DNA of 64,000 nt, from IMG/VR virus record IMGVR_UViG_3300034198_017889, positions 1-64,000 of that record. One strand, 5' to 3'. Positions 9,410 through 18,130 of this stretch are shown in pieces. This DNA comes from a virus. Within the stretch, counting starts at the first letter, position 1. Every line of letters begins with the position of its first letter. The notes beneath the pieces were generated by a model that worked only from the letters and a program-made list of their open reading frames with translations, made no database searches and was not told the origin of the DNA. Made by a program: the position numbers and the translations under genes.

Positions 9410-10487
9410 CAAGAAAGTCATATGCCTCAACAGGGTGGGATCTTATCATAATTTCCCTAATTGGAGATATCAAATATACCTTAACCCAGCTAAAGCTAAC
9501 TTAGCTGACTGCGTTAGAAAACCCACTGACGGATCAGGAGCATTAAAAAGATATTGCGGCTATAAAGAAATGCGCGACGGAGTAGAGGGAAATTACTCCT
9601 TTCCTTCAAGATTTCAAAAAGTAGTTAACTCTATATCAGGTAAGAACCGTGAGGTTTTTTACAAACTACTTAATGATAAACTTAAAAGGGATGGCCATAA
9701 AAAGCTATTTTGCAAAACATTCGAAGATAAGATACTGGTTTGGAATGCTAGGTATATCCCGGCTATGTCTGATGAATATCTTAGAAAGCTACTATACCAT
9801 GTATCAAACATCAAATATGATCATGATATTCAATTTGCTGTGGGTCTAAAGCTATCTAAAGAGCACGCCCATATATTTAGAGCTATCGGATATCATATAT
9901 ACGCAGATCTCGGAGACCGCGAGATTGCTAAACGATTTAAAATGTATCCTGGCCAGATTGAAGCTATTAGAAACTTATTTTTTGACTTTACCGCATCCCC
10001 TAGAGACCCCGCCGCTCAGGCAGCTTATTTTACTCAACTGGTAGATAATAATATTATATCAGAAATGGATAAACGATATTATAAGCTCATTTCTGAATTA
10101 GGTGAGGTGGGACTTAAGGCTCACGCTAACTACCATACACTCACAGCAGAGCAGAGGGTTAAGGTTGAGGCGTATCTAGGTGATAGTATGCTTGAAAATG
10201 TACTGAGCTTAAACTTTGCAGTAACAGACATGAAAGATGCGATTAACTTTAACGGCGTGATCAATAACCTAGCCTCATTTTATATCAAGAAAGAGGAAGT
10301 TAACTACTACCGCTCCAAGGTTAGAAATTTGGATGCTAGCACTGCTAGAATAGTAAGTGATAGCAGTCAAGATGCTGGACTTATTGACTCTGAGGACCAA
10401 GAAGCGCTAAAATTGATAGGCACCCTGGCCCTTAGGGAAAACTCACTACCTGAATATAAATCAATTACGGAATTGAACTCTTTTTAA
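9402..10487 (+). CDS. Unknown protein with a helix-turn-helix-like segment
   Basis: 361 aa. The frame stays open upstream to 9354 only with a TTG and a 56-nt overlap, so the ATG at 9402 (8-nt overlap, ATGCATAA) is the likely start. A segment at about residues 165-195 (LGDREIAKRFKMYPGQIEAI) has the shape of a helix-turn-helix, as in sigma region 4 or small-terminase-type DNA-binding domains. The remainder is helical and charged. No further family signal is visible. DNA binding is inferred from that segment alone. Confidence 0.7.
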   Translation: MHNKKVICLNRVGSYHNFPNWRYQIYLNPAKANLADCVRKPTDGSGALKRYCGYKEMRDGVEGNYSFPSRFQKVVNSISGKNREVFYKLLNDKLKRDGHKKLFCKTFEDKILVWNARYIPAMSDEYLRKLLYHVSNIKYDHDIQFAVGLKLSKEHAHIFRAIGYHIYADLGDREIAKRFKMYPGQIEAIRNLFFDFTASPRDPAAQAAYFTQLVDNNIISEMDKRYYKLISELGEVGLKAHANYHTLTAEQRVKVEAYLGDSMLENVLSLNFAVTDMKDAINFNGVINNLASFYIKKEEVNYYRSKVRNLDASTARIVSDSSQDAGLIDSEDQEALKLIGTLALRENSLPEYKSITELNSF

Positions 10488-10492
10488 AAACC

Positions 10493-10501
10493 TGATATAA
10501 A
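10493..10501 (+). promoter_or_regulatory. Possible extended -10 promoter (TGATATAAA)
   Basis: TG-A-TATAAA lies in the 29-nt gap after the gene ending at 10487. Its end is 15 nt before the ATG at 10517, which allows a short leader of about 8 nt. No convincing -35. Confidence 0.35.
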
Positions 10502-10516
10502 TGGAAAGATAAAGCT

Positions 10517-11932
10517 ATGGAACAACCGAACTCACTTGTAAAAATTGCTCTCGCCGAAGTTGTGCAGAAAGTAAACAGCGGATCAAATCCCACAGTTGCA
10601 CTTAAGAAAGTGGCTACTGACCTTGATCTGAACCCTAACTATATTCACAGAGTTGGGGAGGCTTTAAACGTAGCTCTGCACTATAATCACTTTAAAACAG
10701 CATCAGACCGTTCATCACAGTTCGATATTGCTGATATCCCTACTGTTGTATCTTCTATTTTTGAAGGAACAGAAAAGACTTCAAGCCAGTACATCGCTGA
10801 TAACTTTGGTAAGAACGAAGCTAACGACGAAGTTTTTAACTACAACCGAGCTATTAGTAATCCTAAGTACAAGCAGGCTTATTTAGAGATCTCTGGAGCA
10901 ACAGCCACAGAGGAGTCTTATGGGCTTAGTATGCAGGGAGCATTTCATAAATCAGCCAACCTTATCAAGGATTTGGAGCAGGCTTTGGATAATTCTCTAA
11001 CTGAGAAGGTTGGCGCAGAACTCGCTGTTAATAGTAAGTTCTCTAAGCTAGCTCAGCATTTCCGTCGCGATGAGGGATACAGGTCATCTTTTGAAGAATT
11101 TGAATCCCAAGTATATAGCAAACATGGCGAGGCAGCTGTACCTTACTTAGATCTTATTTATAAGACTGCAGGAATTTCCGACGAGCGTGGAGTGCATGAC
11201 GACAAGTATGTTATGTTCACTCCTTCGAGTGAGCTGGGTATGTACGACAGCCTTATGAAAGCCGCTGCAGACCTTTTGGTTGCTGAGGAAACAGTTAAAA
11301 CAGCTGAGGCTGATTGTGCCTTTGAAAAGGAATATTATTCGGAGATTGGTAAGTTAGTTGCTGGTAATGGCTCTCTTTCTAAGTCCTCTGAAGATGAGCC
11401 TGTTATTAATTCTAAAAAAAAAAATAAACCTGTAGAGGTTAAAGAGGAGGTTGACCCCATCCTCGAAAGAATTAGCAAGAAGGCGGCATTAAAAAAAGAA
11501 GGGAATGTAGCTAATTTATTTGCTCTTTCCAATATACTAGGCGGCTCTAAAATTAGAGAGAGCGTTATGGAGAATGTCTCCGACCGCTTTAATCTTAATA
11601 GAGGGCCAGTAAGCTCAACCCCAAGAAACAACATGACTCTAGAGAATATGGAGCGCCAGCTTATTTTCCAGGAGCTAGTAATGACTGATCCAATTCTTTC
11701 CAGGGCTAACCCTCAAAAGGTCGCCAAAGCTTATGAGCAAATTTTAAGACTCTCTCCTCAAGTATCCAAAGAGAAAGAGGTTGTTAGGGCAATGCTTCGA
11801 CAAGCGGTGGCTTCTCAAGCTATCGCTCCTCACGACGCAGACCAATGGACAAAGCTTGATATGGATATTCTTAAGAGAAAAATAGTGTCTGATAACTATT
11901 TACGTGGTAAATTAGATGGAACAAAATTTTAA
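10517..11932 (+). CDS. Helical virion-like protein, function unknown
   Basis: 471 aa, mostly helical and charged. It starts with an amphipathic segment (NSLVKIALAEVVQKV) followed by a repeat-like KKVATDLDLNPNYIHRVGEA. Several K-[TI]-A motifs (HFKTASDR, TVKTAEAD) recall those in neighbouring head proteins and could be maturation-protease sites (hypothesis). Residues about 285-310 are a Lys/Glu-rich linker. No family is recognised. The next gene follows after 5 nt. Confidence 0.7.
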   Translation: MEQPNSLVKIALAEVVQKVNSGSNPTVALKKVATDLDLNPNYIHRVGEALNVALHYNHFKTASDRSSQFDIADIPTVVSSIFEGTEKTSSQYIADNFGKNEANDEVFNYNRAISNPKYKQAYLEISGATATEESYGLSMQGAFHKSANLIKDLEQALDNSLTEKVGAELAVNSKFSKLAQHFRRDEGYRSSFEEFESQVYSKHGEAAVPYLDLIYKTAGISDERGVHDDKYVMFTPSSELGMYDSLMKAAADLLVAEETVKTAEADCAFEKEYYSEIGKLVAGNGSLSKSSEDEPVINSKKKNKPVEVKEEVDPILERISKKAALKKEGNVANLFALSNILGGSKIRESVMENVSDRFNLNRGPVSSTPRNNMTLENMERQLIFQELVMTDPILSRANPQKVAKAYEQILRLSPQVSKEKEVVRAMLRQAVASQAIAPHDADQWTKLDMDILKRKIVSDNYLRGKLDGTKF

Positions 11933-11937
11933 TCAAA

Positions 11938-12312
11938 ATGAGCGCAATACTAAAAGTTACTAGAGATATTGAAAATGAGGTTTGGAAGCTCACCTTTTCA
12001 ATTGACCCATTAAAGCTATCAGAGAGTGATAAAGATCTTATAGCTAAGTTCGGCGAACCAGCGATTAACGTTGGTGGTTTATTCTTAAGTGGAGGAAATG
12101 ATACTTTTACTATTCCAGATAAATACGTACGTGTTCGCACAGATCTACCATTTACTCAAACCTTTGATTCAACAACGGCACCCTTTAATACTAATACTCT
12201 TGTTAAAGCTCAGGCTTTTCAAGATACTTTTGTAGATCGCTATACCACAGCTTTTGTAGAATTAAGAGCGAAAGCTGACACCTTCACGGGCGAGTATCTA
12301 TTTAATATATGA
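11938..12312 (+). CDS. Small beta-rich protein, probable virion component
   Basis: 124 aa, predicted beta-rich (VGGLFLSGGNDTFTIPDKYV), no membrane segments, moderately acidic. I do not recognise it. The stop overlaps the next ATG by 4 nt (ATGA). Position among capsid-cluster genes suggests a structural role. No SD. Confidence 0.65.
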   Translation: MSAILKVTRDIENEVWKLTFSIDPLKLSESDKDLIAKFGEPAINVGGLFLSGGNDTFTIPDKYVRVRTDLPFTQTFDSTTAPFNTNTLVKAQAFQDTFVDRYTTAFVELRAKADTFTGEYLFNI

Positions 12313-12740
12313 ATTTAGAAGATCCTAAAATTAAGGCTGCGTTTATCCGCGGATACTTAAATAAACAGGCTGAATCAGGACTGGAGAAACAGGCATTCCT
12401 CGGTCCTCTGATTGGGCTTTTAGGGGGTGTGGCCGGTCAGACCTTAGCAGGTAAATATTTAACTCCTAAAATTGTGGGGTTTGCTGAGAAGCAATTAGCC
12501 GGAAGAGCAGCCAAAGCAAGTATTAATCCAGGCGCTACATCTAGAATTGGGAAGGGTTATGATAAATTTTTAAACCATTTGGCTAAGCCTGTGGGTCCTA
12601 AGGGTTTAACTTCTAGAGGGGCGGGAGCCTGGGCTGAAAATATTGGATTTATGGGCGGCGGGGCGCTGGGTGGTGTGGCCGGTGAAATGTTAGATGGAGA
12701 ACAACCAAATCCCCAGGAATATCAACAGTACCAAGCATGA
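12309..12740 (+). CDS. Glycine-rich hydrophobic protein with paired GGVAG motifs
   Basis: 143 aa. The N-terminus (KAAFIRGYLNKQAESGLEKQ) carries the recurring G-[FY]-x-K-x-A type motif of this window. Two glycine-zipper hydrophobic stretches follow: IGLLGGVAGQTLAG near residue 40 and GGGALGGVAGEML near 120. The same GGxxGGVAG core occurs in the next gene, suggesting common descent or a common membrane-active job. Coupled to both neighbours by 4-nt overlaps. Confidence 0.7.
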   Translation: MNLEDPKIKAAFIRGYLNKQAESGLEKQAFLGPLIGLLGGVAGQTLAGKYLTPKIVGFAEKQLAGRAAKASINPGATSRIGKGYDKFLNHLAKPVGPKGLTSRGAGAWAENIGFMGGGALGGVAGEMLDGEQPNPQEYQQYQA

Positions 12741-13300
12741 AAAACAATTTCTTAAACGGATTCATTAAAGCTGCACAGTTCTCAGGATTATCCTCTGAGC
12801 ATACATTATCTTTTGTTAAGGAGGCCTTTTCTGACTTAACCCCTGCAGATATTGCACAGTTGAGAGAATCCCTACACGAGCAGGGAGCGAGCGCACCGTA
12901 CGCAGACCCATATGGCCCTACTAATGTTATGTATAACCAAGCTATTCTTAGTGAGCGTGATAGGAGTAATGCACAAGACCCAAATTTAGCGGCTGCCACA
13001 GAGGCTGCAAAGAAATCAATTAGTGGTGGAGCGGTTGGCGGCGTGGCAGGTAATACTCTTGGACATCTTATAAAAAATTATAAACCTAGTGCAGCTGGGA
13101 GCTTCTCACACGGAGTTAGAGGAAAACTACCATTAGCCCTTGGGGTTGGTGGAACAGTAGCCGGAGCCCTGCTTAGCGCAATTCCAGCCTACAATAAAAA
13201 GCAACAATCAGTTGCAGGTTTCCAAAAATTAAACGATCCTCAGAATATGCAGAGAATGATTGAATCTCTACAGACTGACAAAGCACTCTTAAACAGCTAA
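12737..13300 (+). CDS. Glycine-zipper protein with GF-K-A N-terminus
   Basis: 187 aa. It opens with NNFLNGFIKAAQFSGLSSEH, the clearest form of an N-terminal motif also seen at 16040 and, more loosely, at 12309 and 25769. A hydrophobic glycine zipper at about 95-110 (GGAVGGVAGNTLGHLI) and another at about 135-155 (LGVGGTVAGALLSAIPAY) suggest membrane association. It may be an ejected or internal virion protein (inference). Overlaps the previous gene by 4 nt. Confidence 0.7.
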   Translation: MKNNFLNGFIKAAQFSGLSSEHTLSFVKEAFSDLTPADIAQLRESLHEQGASAPYADPYGPTNVMYNQAILSERDRSNAQDPNLAAATEAAKKSISGGAVGGVAGNTLGHLIKNYKPSAAGSFSHGVRGKLPLALGVGGTVAGALLSAIPAYNKKQQSVAGFQKLNDPQNMQRMIESLQTDKALLNS

Positions 13301-13303
13301 TTT

Positions 13304-14548
13304 ATGCCAAACGAACCTATCTCATTTCAACAAGAAATCGACACACCAGGGGCAGGAACTGATTCTGAACTGTATAGGGCGGTATCTCCGTTGCTTGATT
13401 TAAACCGTATTCCAGAGTCTAAAAATAATTTTGATAGAGCCCGCATTGATAAGCTCAAGGAAGATTTACGTAAAGGTACGCTTGGATTAGAATATCTCAC
13501 AGGCCTAAAGAGCAACAAAGCTGAGACTTTTTACGATAACCACAAAGCTCAGGCTGTTACATCAGATGTATTAGCTAACTCGGGTGGAATAGGTTTAGGT
13601 GTTGGCGCAGGCAGCGCAGCTTTAAACTTCGCTCGTCAACGCGCAAACCTTCTTAAGACTGTACCTAAACATGACGCAAGACGAGGAGACGCAGTTCAAC
13701 GGATGGAGACAAAGCTGTCACCTATAGATCCTAAAGACGGAAGAGCTTTACCTGTTACAGATAACGATGCTTTGCGTATGTTTGGAGATACTTCACCAGG
13801 TACGACGGCAGCTCCAGCAAGTATTGATAATGTTATTAAGAGGGTTGAAAGCCTTGATGATATTGCTGCTGTTAAGGGAGATAAAGGTCCAAAGCCTTAT
13901 AAAGCGCAGCTTGAAAAAATTATAGGAGACGGAAAAGCATTAACGCCAGAACAGATCAAAGAGCTTACACCATTTTTAAGTAGCCTGCGAGGCACATCTG
14001 AGCACGGAACTTTAGGCCAATACGCGGAGCTTCATAAAGATCTTTTAGCTCATGGTAATAGCTTTAAAGCCCCGATGGGTGCCTCTTTAGGTGATAAATT
14101 TTATTCGAGTAGCTTAGGAGATAAGATGCAGCATTTACCTCAGGCTGTTCAAAACATAATTCATTCTCTTGTTCCACACAGCTTTAAGGGTCACGAAGAT
14201 TTAATTAATAAACATATTACTTCACATAATCCCAACGGTGTGAGTCCAGCACTATTGAGAAAAGTTCTAACCGACACAGGCTTAGACGAGGAGCAAATTA
14301 AGGTTGTTGAAAATGGTTTACTTTCCCGGCTTAAAAATCCAGCTAGTAGAAAATCTTATAGTAAGATACTCGAACATGTTGGGCGTCCTGCTCTTATTGG
14401 TGGGGGAATCGCCGCAGGTGGATTAGGTTTAAGCCATGTACTAAAAGCCCTGCAGGGTCAGGTATATGGTAAAGAAAAGATTAATGATTGGAAGCGTAAT
14501 ACTCTTCGCTCACGTGGTGAGTTTGAGGAGGCAAACAGAATTCAATAA
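13304..14548 (+). CDS. Head-cluster protein of unknown function
   Basis: 414 aa. Mostly helical and charged, with two Gly/Ala-rich hydrophobic stretches: about residue 92-106 (GGIGLGVGAGSAAL) and about 365-385 (ALIGGGIAAGGLGLSHVL). It lies just before the prohead protease and overlaps its ATG by 1 nt (TAATG), implying coupled translation. No family is recognised. Co-translation with the protease suggests a capsid-assembly or internal protein. Confidence 0.7.
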   Translation: MPNEPISFQQEIDTPGAGTDSELYRAVSPLLDLNRIPESKNNFDRARIDKLKEDLRKGTLGLEYLTGLKSNKAETFYDNHKAQAVTSDVLANSGGIGLGVGAGSAALNFARQRANLLKTVPKHDARRGDAVQRMETKLSPIDPKDGRALPVTDNDALRMFGDTSPGTTAAPASIDNVIKRVESLDDIAAVKGDKGPKPYKAQLEKIIGDGKALTPEQIKELTPFLSSLRGTSEHGTLGQYAELHKDLLAHGNSFKAPMGASLGDKFYSSSLGDKMQHLPQAVQNIIHSLVPHSFKGHEDLINKHITSHNPNGVSPALLRKVLTDTGLDEEQIKVVENGLLSRLKNPASRKSYSKILEHVGRPALIGGGIAAGGLGLSHVLKALQGQVYGKEKINDWKRNTLRSRGEFEEANRIQ

Positions 14549-15978
14549 TGATTAAATTCAACTCCACTAGCGATTGGAACTTTGATGTTCCTCCTGTTAA
14601 CATTGTAAACGAGGGAGCAGACTTGAAGAAACTAGCTGCTGTACATGATGAGCTTAAAGTAGAGAAGACTGCTAATCAAACTGACGTTCACGTTATTGCT
14701 TTAGGCTCATACGAGGGAATTGGTCAAAACAGAAACGGCGATCTATTCAAAGAAGCTGAATGCTTAGAACACTATAAGACCTTCATTCGCTCTGGTAAAA
14801 AAGGTAAGGATGGAAAATATGATGGAAGAGCCTTAAACCGCCACCACAAGAATAAACCAGAAGACCCTAAGTACGGCAATATCAAAGCCGCTGCTTATAA
14901 TCCTGATATGAAGCGCATAGAGCTGATCGTTGGATTAGACAATGATAAATGTGCTGAGGAAATTCAAAAGCTTTCCAAGGGCGATCAAATCAATGTATCA
15001 ATGGCTGCCAAGGTAGCTAGTGACGTTTGCACCTGGTGTGGTCATAACGCCAAGGATGATAGAGGGCGTTGCGAGCATGTGCCTAACCAGATCGGTGAAT
15101 TAAATAAGCGTGGTGAAATGTGCGGAATGGATAACATTGATCCTCACTGGTTTGAGCTATCAATTGTTGGTAGACCTGCTGATCGTATTGGTATGTCTCT
15201 CAAGCTTGCCTCAACCTATGCCCCGCAATTAACATCTGACTATCTTAAGATCTATTCTGACTTTAATGCTCCTTGTGATGTTCAAGACTTCCTTATTTCT
15301 AAGAAAGCTAGCGACAAGAGAAGCTTAGTAAGTAAGTTAGCTGAGATGGAAAAGCACCTTGAAGGAATAGCCACAAAGGGACCTAAAGATTCTAGCGAGA
15401 AGTATATTTCTAACGAGGCATCTAAAATCAATCATTCAGAGGGATTATCTGAGGAGACAATTGATGAGCTTAGAAAGCAGGACCCCAGCAAGCTATTAAA
15501 AGCATTAGCAGATAAGGGAATTGTTTTTTCTCCAGCTGACTTTGTTAAATATCTGTTTGGCGATAAGCTAGCAGATAATAAGATTATTGATAAGATGAAG
15601 AAACGTCTACCTTCAGGTTTCTCCCATATGGAAGAGGATGAAGACAAGGAAAACTCAGCTGTGAACAGTGAGCGTTTTGACCCTCAAGATTTAGGAATGC
15701 TGCCTCGTGAAATTAAATCGCTTGTCAGTGGGTTGTTTGATGGGCATTCTTTATTTGATCACCCTGCCCATGGAAGAGTAATGCGTATTACTATCATCAA
15801 GAATATTCCTGGTGGTTTAAAAGCAACTCCCCATAAGGAAGAGATCGAAAAAGATGCAGCTGCAGACGAACTAGCTGAGCAATACTTAAGCTATAAGTTA
15901 GCTGCATTACGATATATGGATGAGTGTGGAAAGTTAGATAATCAAACTATCTTGAACGCATTGATACAGAATCGTTAA
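14548..15978 (+). CDS. Putative prohead maturation protease (S78-like) with Cys-rich insertion
   Basis: 476 aa. The first 220 residues follow the layout of phage prohead proteases. There is a His-containing strand (RALNRHH, H99/H100), then a GDQINVSMAAKV strand with Ser151 as candidate nucleophile, then a WFELSIVGRPAD block equivalent to the family's L-x-EVSLV-x-x-PA segment. Between the last two lies a zinc-finger-like insertion with C161, C164, C175, H177 and C192. The enzyme would cleave scaffold and capsid precursors inside the prohead. The gene stands directly before scaffold-like and capsid genes, as expected. The C-terminal half is unrecognised and may be a targeting or self-cleaved region. 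The catalytic assignment is by pattern, not alignment. Confidence 0.7.
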   Translation: MIKFNSTSDWNFDVPPVNIVNEGADLKKLAAVHDELKVEKTANQTDVHVIALGSYEGIGQNRNGDLFKEAECLEHYKTFIRSGKKGKDGKYDGRALNRHHKNKPEDPKYGNIKAAAYNPDMKRIELIVGLDNDKCAEEIQKLSKGDQINVSMAAKVASDVCTWCGHNAKDDRGRCEHVPNQIGELNKRGEMCGMDNIDPHWFELSIVGRPADRIGMSLKLASTYAPQLTSDYLKIYSDFNAPCDVQDFLISKKASDKRSLVSKLAEMEKHLEGIATKGPKDSSEKYISNEASKINHSEGLSEETIDELRKQDPSKLLKALADKGIVFSPADFVKYLFGDKLADNKIIDKMKKRLPSGFSHMEEDEDKENSAVNSERFDPQDLGMLPREIKSLVSGLFDGHSLFDHPAHGRVMRITIIKNIPGGLKATPHKEEIEKDAAADELAEQYLSYKLAALRYMDECGKLDNQTILNALIQNR

Positions 15979-15992
15979 AAAAAACTTGGAAC

Positions 15993-15998
15993 TATAAT
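15993..15998 (+). promoter_or_regulatory. TATAAT -10 box before the scaffold-like gene
   Basis: A perfect TATAAT in the 61-nt gap after the protease gene, with no strong -35. Start of transcription near 16005 would leave a leader of about 35 nt that contains the SD GGAG at 16029-16032, 7 nt before the ATG at 16040. Confidence 0.5.
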
Positions 15999-16039
15999 AA
16001 ATATAAGCTAGTATATAAAACAATCCTCGGAGAAACACT

Positions 16040-16987
16040 ATGAATGAACATTTTTTAACTGGCTTTGTAAAAGCCGCTCAAGCCGCCGGAATCCCCGACG
16101 AGCAAATTGCATCCATGCTTCAACAGCAAGGCGGCGAAGCCCCTGAGGCTGCTATGCCACCTGCAGAAGCTCCTGAGGGATCTCCAGCTGAACAATCAAT
16201 GCTTGGTGGTCACGAAGAGGAGATTGAGCATCTTTTATCACAACTTTCTCCCGAGGAGCTAGAGCAACTTGTTAATGAGGTTACTCAAATGCAGCAGGGA
16301 CAAGGTCAAGGACTTGAGGGTGCAGTTCATGGTGAAGAAGCCGAGCAAATTCCGGGTGTGGCTGCAGGTATTGAGCAGCAGCTTTCTCAACATCCCGAGG
16401 TTGCAGAGCAGACAGCCCCACAACCAAATCCAGATGAGGCAACACTCGCTAAGCAGAGTGCTATTAATTTTATCAAGTCAGCCAACTATGTAGAGGGTTT
16501 CCTCGAGCAGGCTCTTGGTCGTGGTTTAGGCCTCAAGCAGGCTGTGGAACTTTATGACAGTGCGTTCACAACTACTTTCAACCAACTCAAGCAGAGTGAG
16601 CTGAAAGGTGATCAGCATAAGTTAGACGTTGATGGTGATGGAAAGATTGAAGGATCAGATCTTGCTGCTCTTCGTAATGGTAAGAAAAAGACTGAAGATT
16701 CAGTAGATGAAAAGACAGCAGCTTACTATGAGGGTGTTTTAGAGCGCGCTCGTGAGTACGGCATGTCCGACGCAGAAGCCATCCAGGTTGTAAAAGAAGC
16801 AATGGATAAGCAGGCAGGAATTGGATCTGCATTTGAACGTGGCATGACTTCTCTTAAAGAAGTAGGCCACGATACAATCAATTCAGCCAAGGAAATCGCC
16901 AAAAAGAAACCCAGAACTACAGCAGCGCTTGGATTAGGTGCTGCTGGTGTTGGTGGGGTAGCCTTAGGTAGGGCAAGTAAGGATTAA
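16040..16987 (+). CDS. Scaffold-like internal head protein with EF-hand-type calcium loop
   Basis: 315 aa. It starts with the NEHFLTGFVKAAQAAGIPDE motif shared with other head-cluster genes. Residues about 25-135 are Gln/Glu/Pro-rich and flexible. At residues 196-207 there is a D-x-D-x-D-G-x-I-x-x-x-D loop (DVDGDGKIEGSD), the canonical calcium-binding loop of EF-hands and dockerins, followed by a helix-like LAALRNG. Two FIKSANYVEGFLEQALG/YYEGVLERAREYG-type segments look like copies of the N-terminal motif. The C-terminus is a glycine zipper (ALGLGAAGVGGVALGRA). A clear SD and position suggest abundant expression as scaffold or internal protein. Confidence 0.65.
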   Translation: MNEHFLTGFVKAAQAAGIPDEQIASMLQQQGGEAPEAAMPPAEAPEGSPAEQSMLGGHEEEIEHLLSQLSPEELEQLVNEVTQMQQGQGQGLEGAVHGEEAEQIPGVAAGIEQQLSQHPEVAEQTAPQPNPDEATLAKQSAINFIKSANYVEGFLEQALGRGLGLKQAVELYDSAFTTTFNQLKQSELKGDQHKLDVDGDGKIEGSDLAALRNGKKKTEDSVDEKTAAYYEGVLERAREYGMSDAEAIQVVKEAMDKQAGIGSAFERGMTSLKEVGHDTINSAKEIAKKKPRTTAALGLGAAGVGGVALGRASKD

Positions 16988-17051
16988 TTTAAATATTTAC
17001 AACGAAGTCAACTTTAACTAAAATAAAAAAACCAATAGGAGAAATAACATT

Positions 17052-17960
17052 ATGGGCAAACTAACAAAACACGCCGAAGTATTAACTCAGCTTCATTCGC
17101 TGGTTAAAAAGCAAGCCGAAGAGGCTCAAAAGAACATTTCCGGAGTTCCAGGAGACGAGACCAAGCCAACCAGCGTATCCGCTGAGCACGAAACAACCAA
17201 CAAGAATTCCGTTGGACCTGAGAACGTTGCACAGGGTTATCACCAAAAGCCTAGCTCAGATCCTTCTGAGCCTGTTGCCAAAACAGCTGAGACACTCGGT
17301 AATGAGATTTTAGACATCATCCGTAAGCACGCCGATGTGCAGGATTCAGTATCTGGTGAGCCAGGTAAGGACACAAATCCTGAGAGCACTGATGATAAGC
17401 CTATCGACAAGAACAAGGTTGCCCCAGAAGACAACAAGCCCCAGACAACTGGTGAGCAGAAGCCTTCATCTGATAAGAGTGAGCCCGTTGCTTCCGCCAA
17501 GAAGGCTGAAGACGAGGTTGCTGACTTAGCTAGCAAGGTTGCTTCTTATGAGCTTGGTCGCCAATTCTGTGCAGCTCTGCTCAAGACAGCCTCACAAACA
17601 GTTTCTGATGAATCAACCCTCATGAAGGAAGCCGGTCGTAGAGATCTTGATCTCCTCATTGCACAGGCCGCTGAAGAGCTTGAGACTGAGGCTGCCGTTG
17701 AGTCTGAGAAGACAGCTGAAGCCGCTGGTGCCGCTTACTTTGAGGAGATCCTCAAGCAGGCAGCTCTTGACGAGGCAGTTAACGAGAATGAGTCACTCAA
17801 GGCAAAGATTGCTGAGCTCTCACAGACCGTAGAGCAGACACTCTCAAAAGAAGCCCAGGAAAAGAAGGCACAAGAAGACGCAGCAGCTCAAGTTAAGCTT
17901 GCTGAGTCAGTAGCCGCCATCGTTCTTGAGCGTCTTAAGTCCGAAGCCGGTAAAGAGTAA
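17052..17960 (+). CDS. Probable scaffolding protein with internal duplication
   Basis: 302 aa, highly acidic and flexible. An imperfect tandem duplication covers residues about 30-90 and 100-160. Both copies have SG-x-PG-x-[DE]T, NK-x-V-x-PE and KPSSD-x-SEPVA. The C-terminal 100 residues are a long coiled-coil-like helix (ENESLKAKIAELSQTVEQTL). K-[TQK]-A motifs occur repeatedly (KKQAEE, AKTAET, EKTAEA) and could be protease sites. Acidic, helical and placed just before the decoration and capsid genes with a strong SD (AGGAG, 17037-17041), it fits a scaffold. Confidence 0.6.
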   Translation: MGKLTKHAEVLTQLHSLVKKQAEEAQKNISGVPGDETKPTSVSAEHETTNKNSVGPENVAQGYHQKPSSDPSEPVAKTAETLGNEILDIIRKHADVQDSVSGEPGKDTNPESTDDKPIDKNKVAPEDNKPQTTGEQKPSSDKSEPVASAKKAEDEVADLASKVASYELGRQFCAALLKTASQTVSDESTLMKEAGRRDLDLLIAQAAEELETEAAVESEKTAEAAGAAYFEEILKQAALDEAVNENESLKAKIAELSQTVEQTLSKEAQEKKAQEDAAAQVKLAESVAAIVLERLKSEAGKE

Positions 17961-17974
17961 TTAAGTTCCAATTT

Positions 17975-18130
17975 ATGGATAGTTCTACAGAGGTCCAATC
18001 CCCCTTAGAGCTAGAATCTGTTAAGGCACTTACTAAACTAACCGACGCAGACAAAAGAAAAGTTTTAGAGTATATAGAGAGTTTAATTCTCCTAGAGGAA
18101 ACAACAAATGGACAAAGAGACATCCAGTAA
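17975..18130 (+). CDS. Short ORF between scaffold-like and capsid-cluster genes
   Basis: 51 aa (starts MDSSTEVQSPLELESVKALT), from an ATG 14 nt after the scaffold-like gene. It fills an otherwise empty 147-nt gap and overlaps the next gene by 23 nt. Helical and acidic in character. The long overlap lowers confidence, but codon composition looks coding and the gap is otherwise unexplained. Confidence 0.45.
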   Translation: MDSSTEVQSPLELESVKALTKLTDADKRKVLEYIESLILLEETTNGQRDIQ

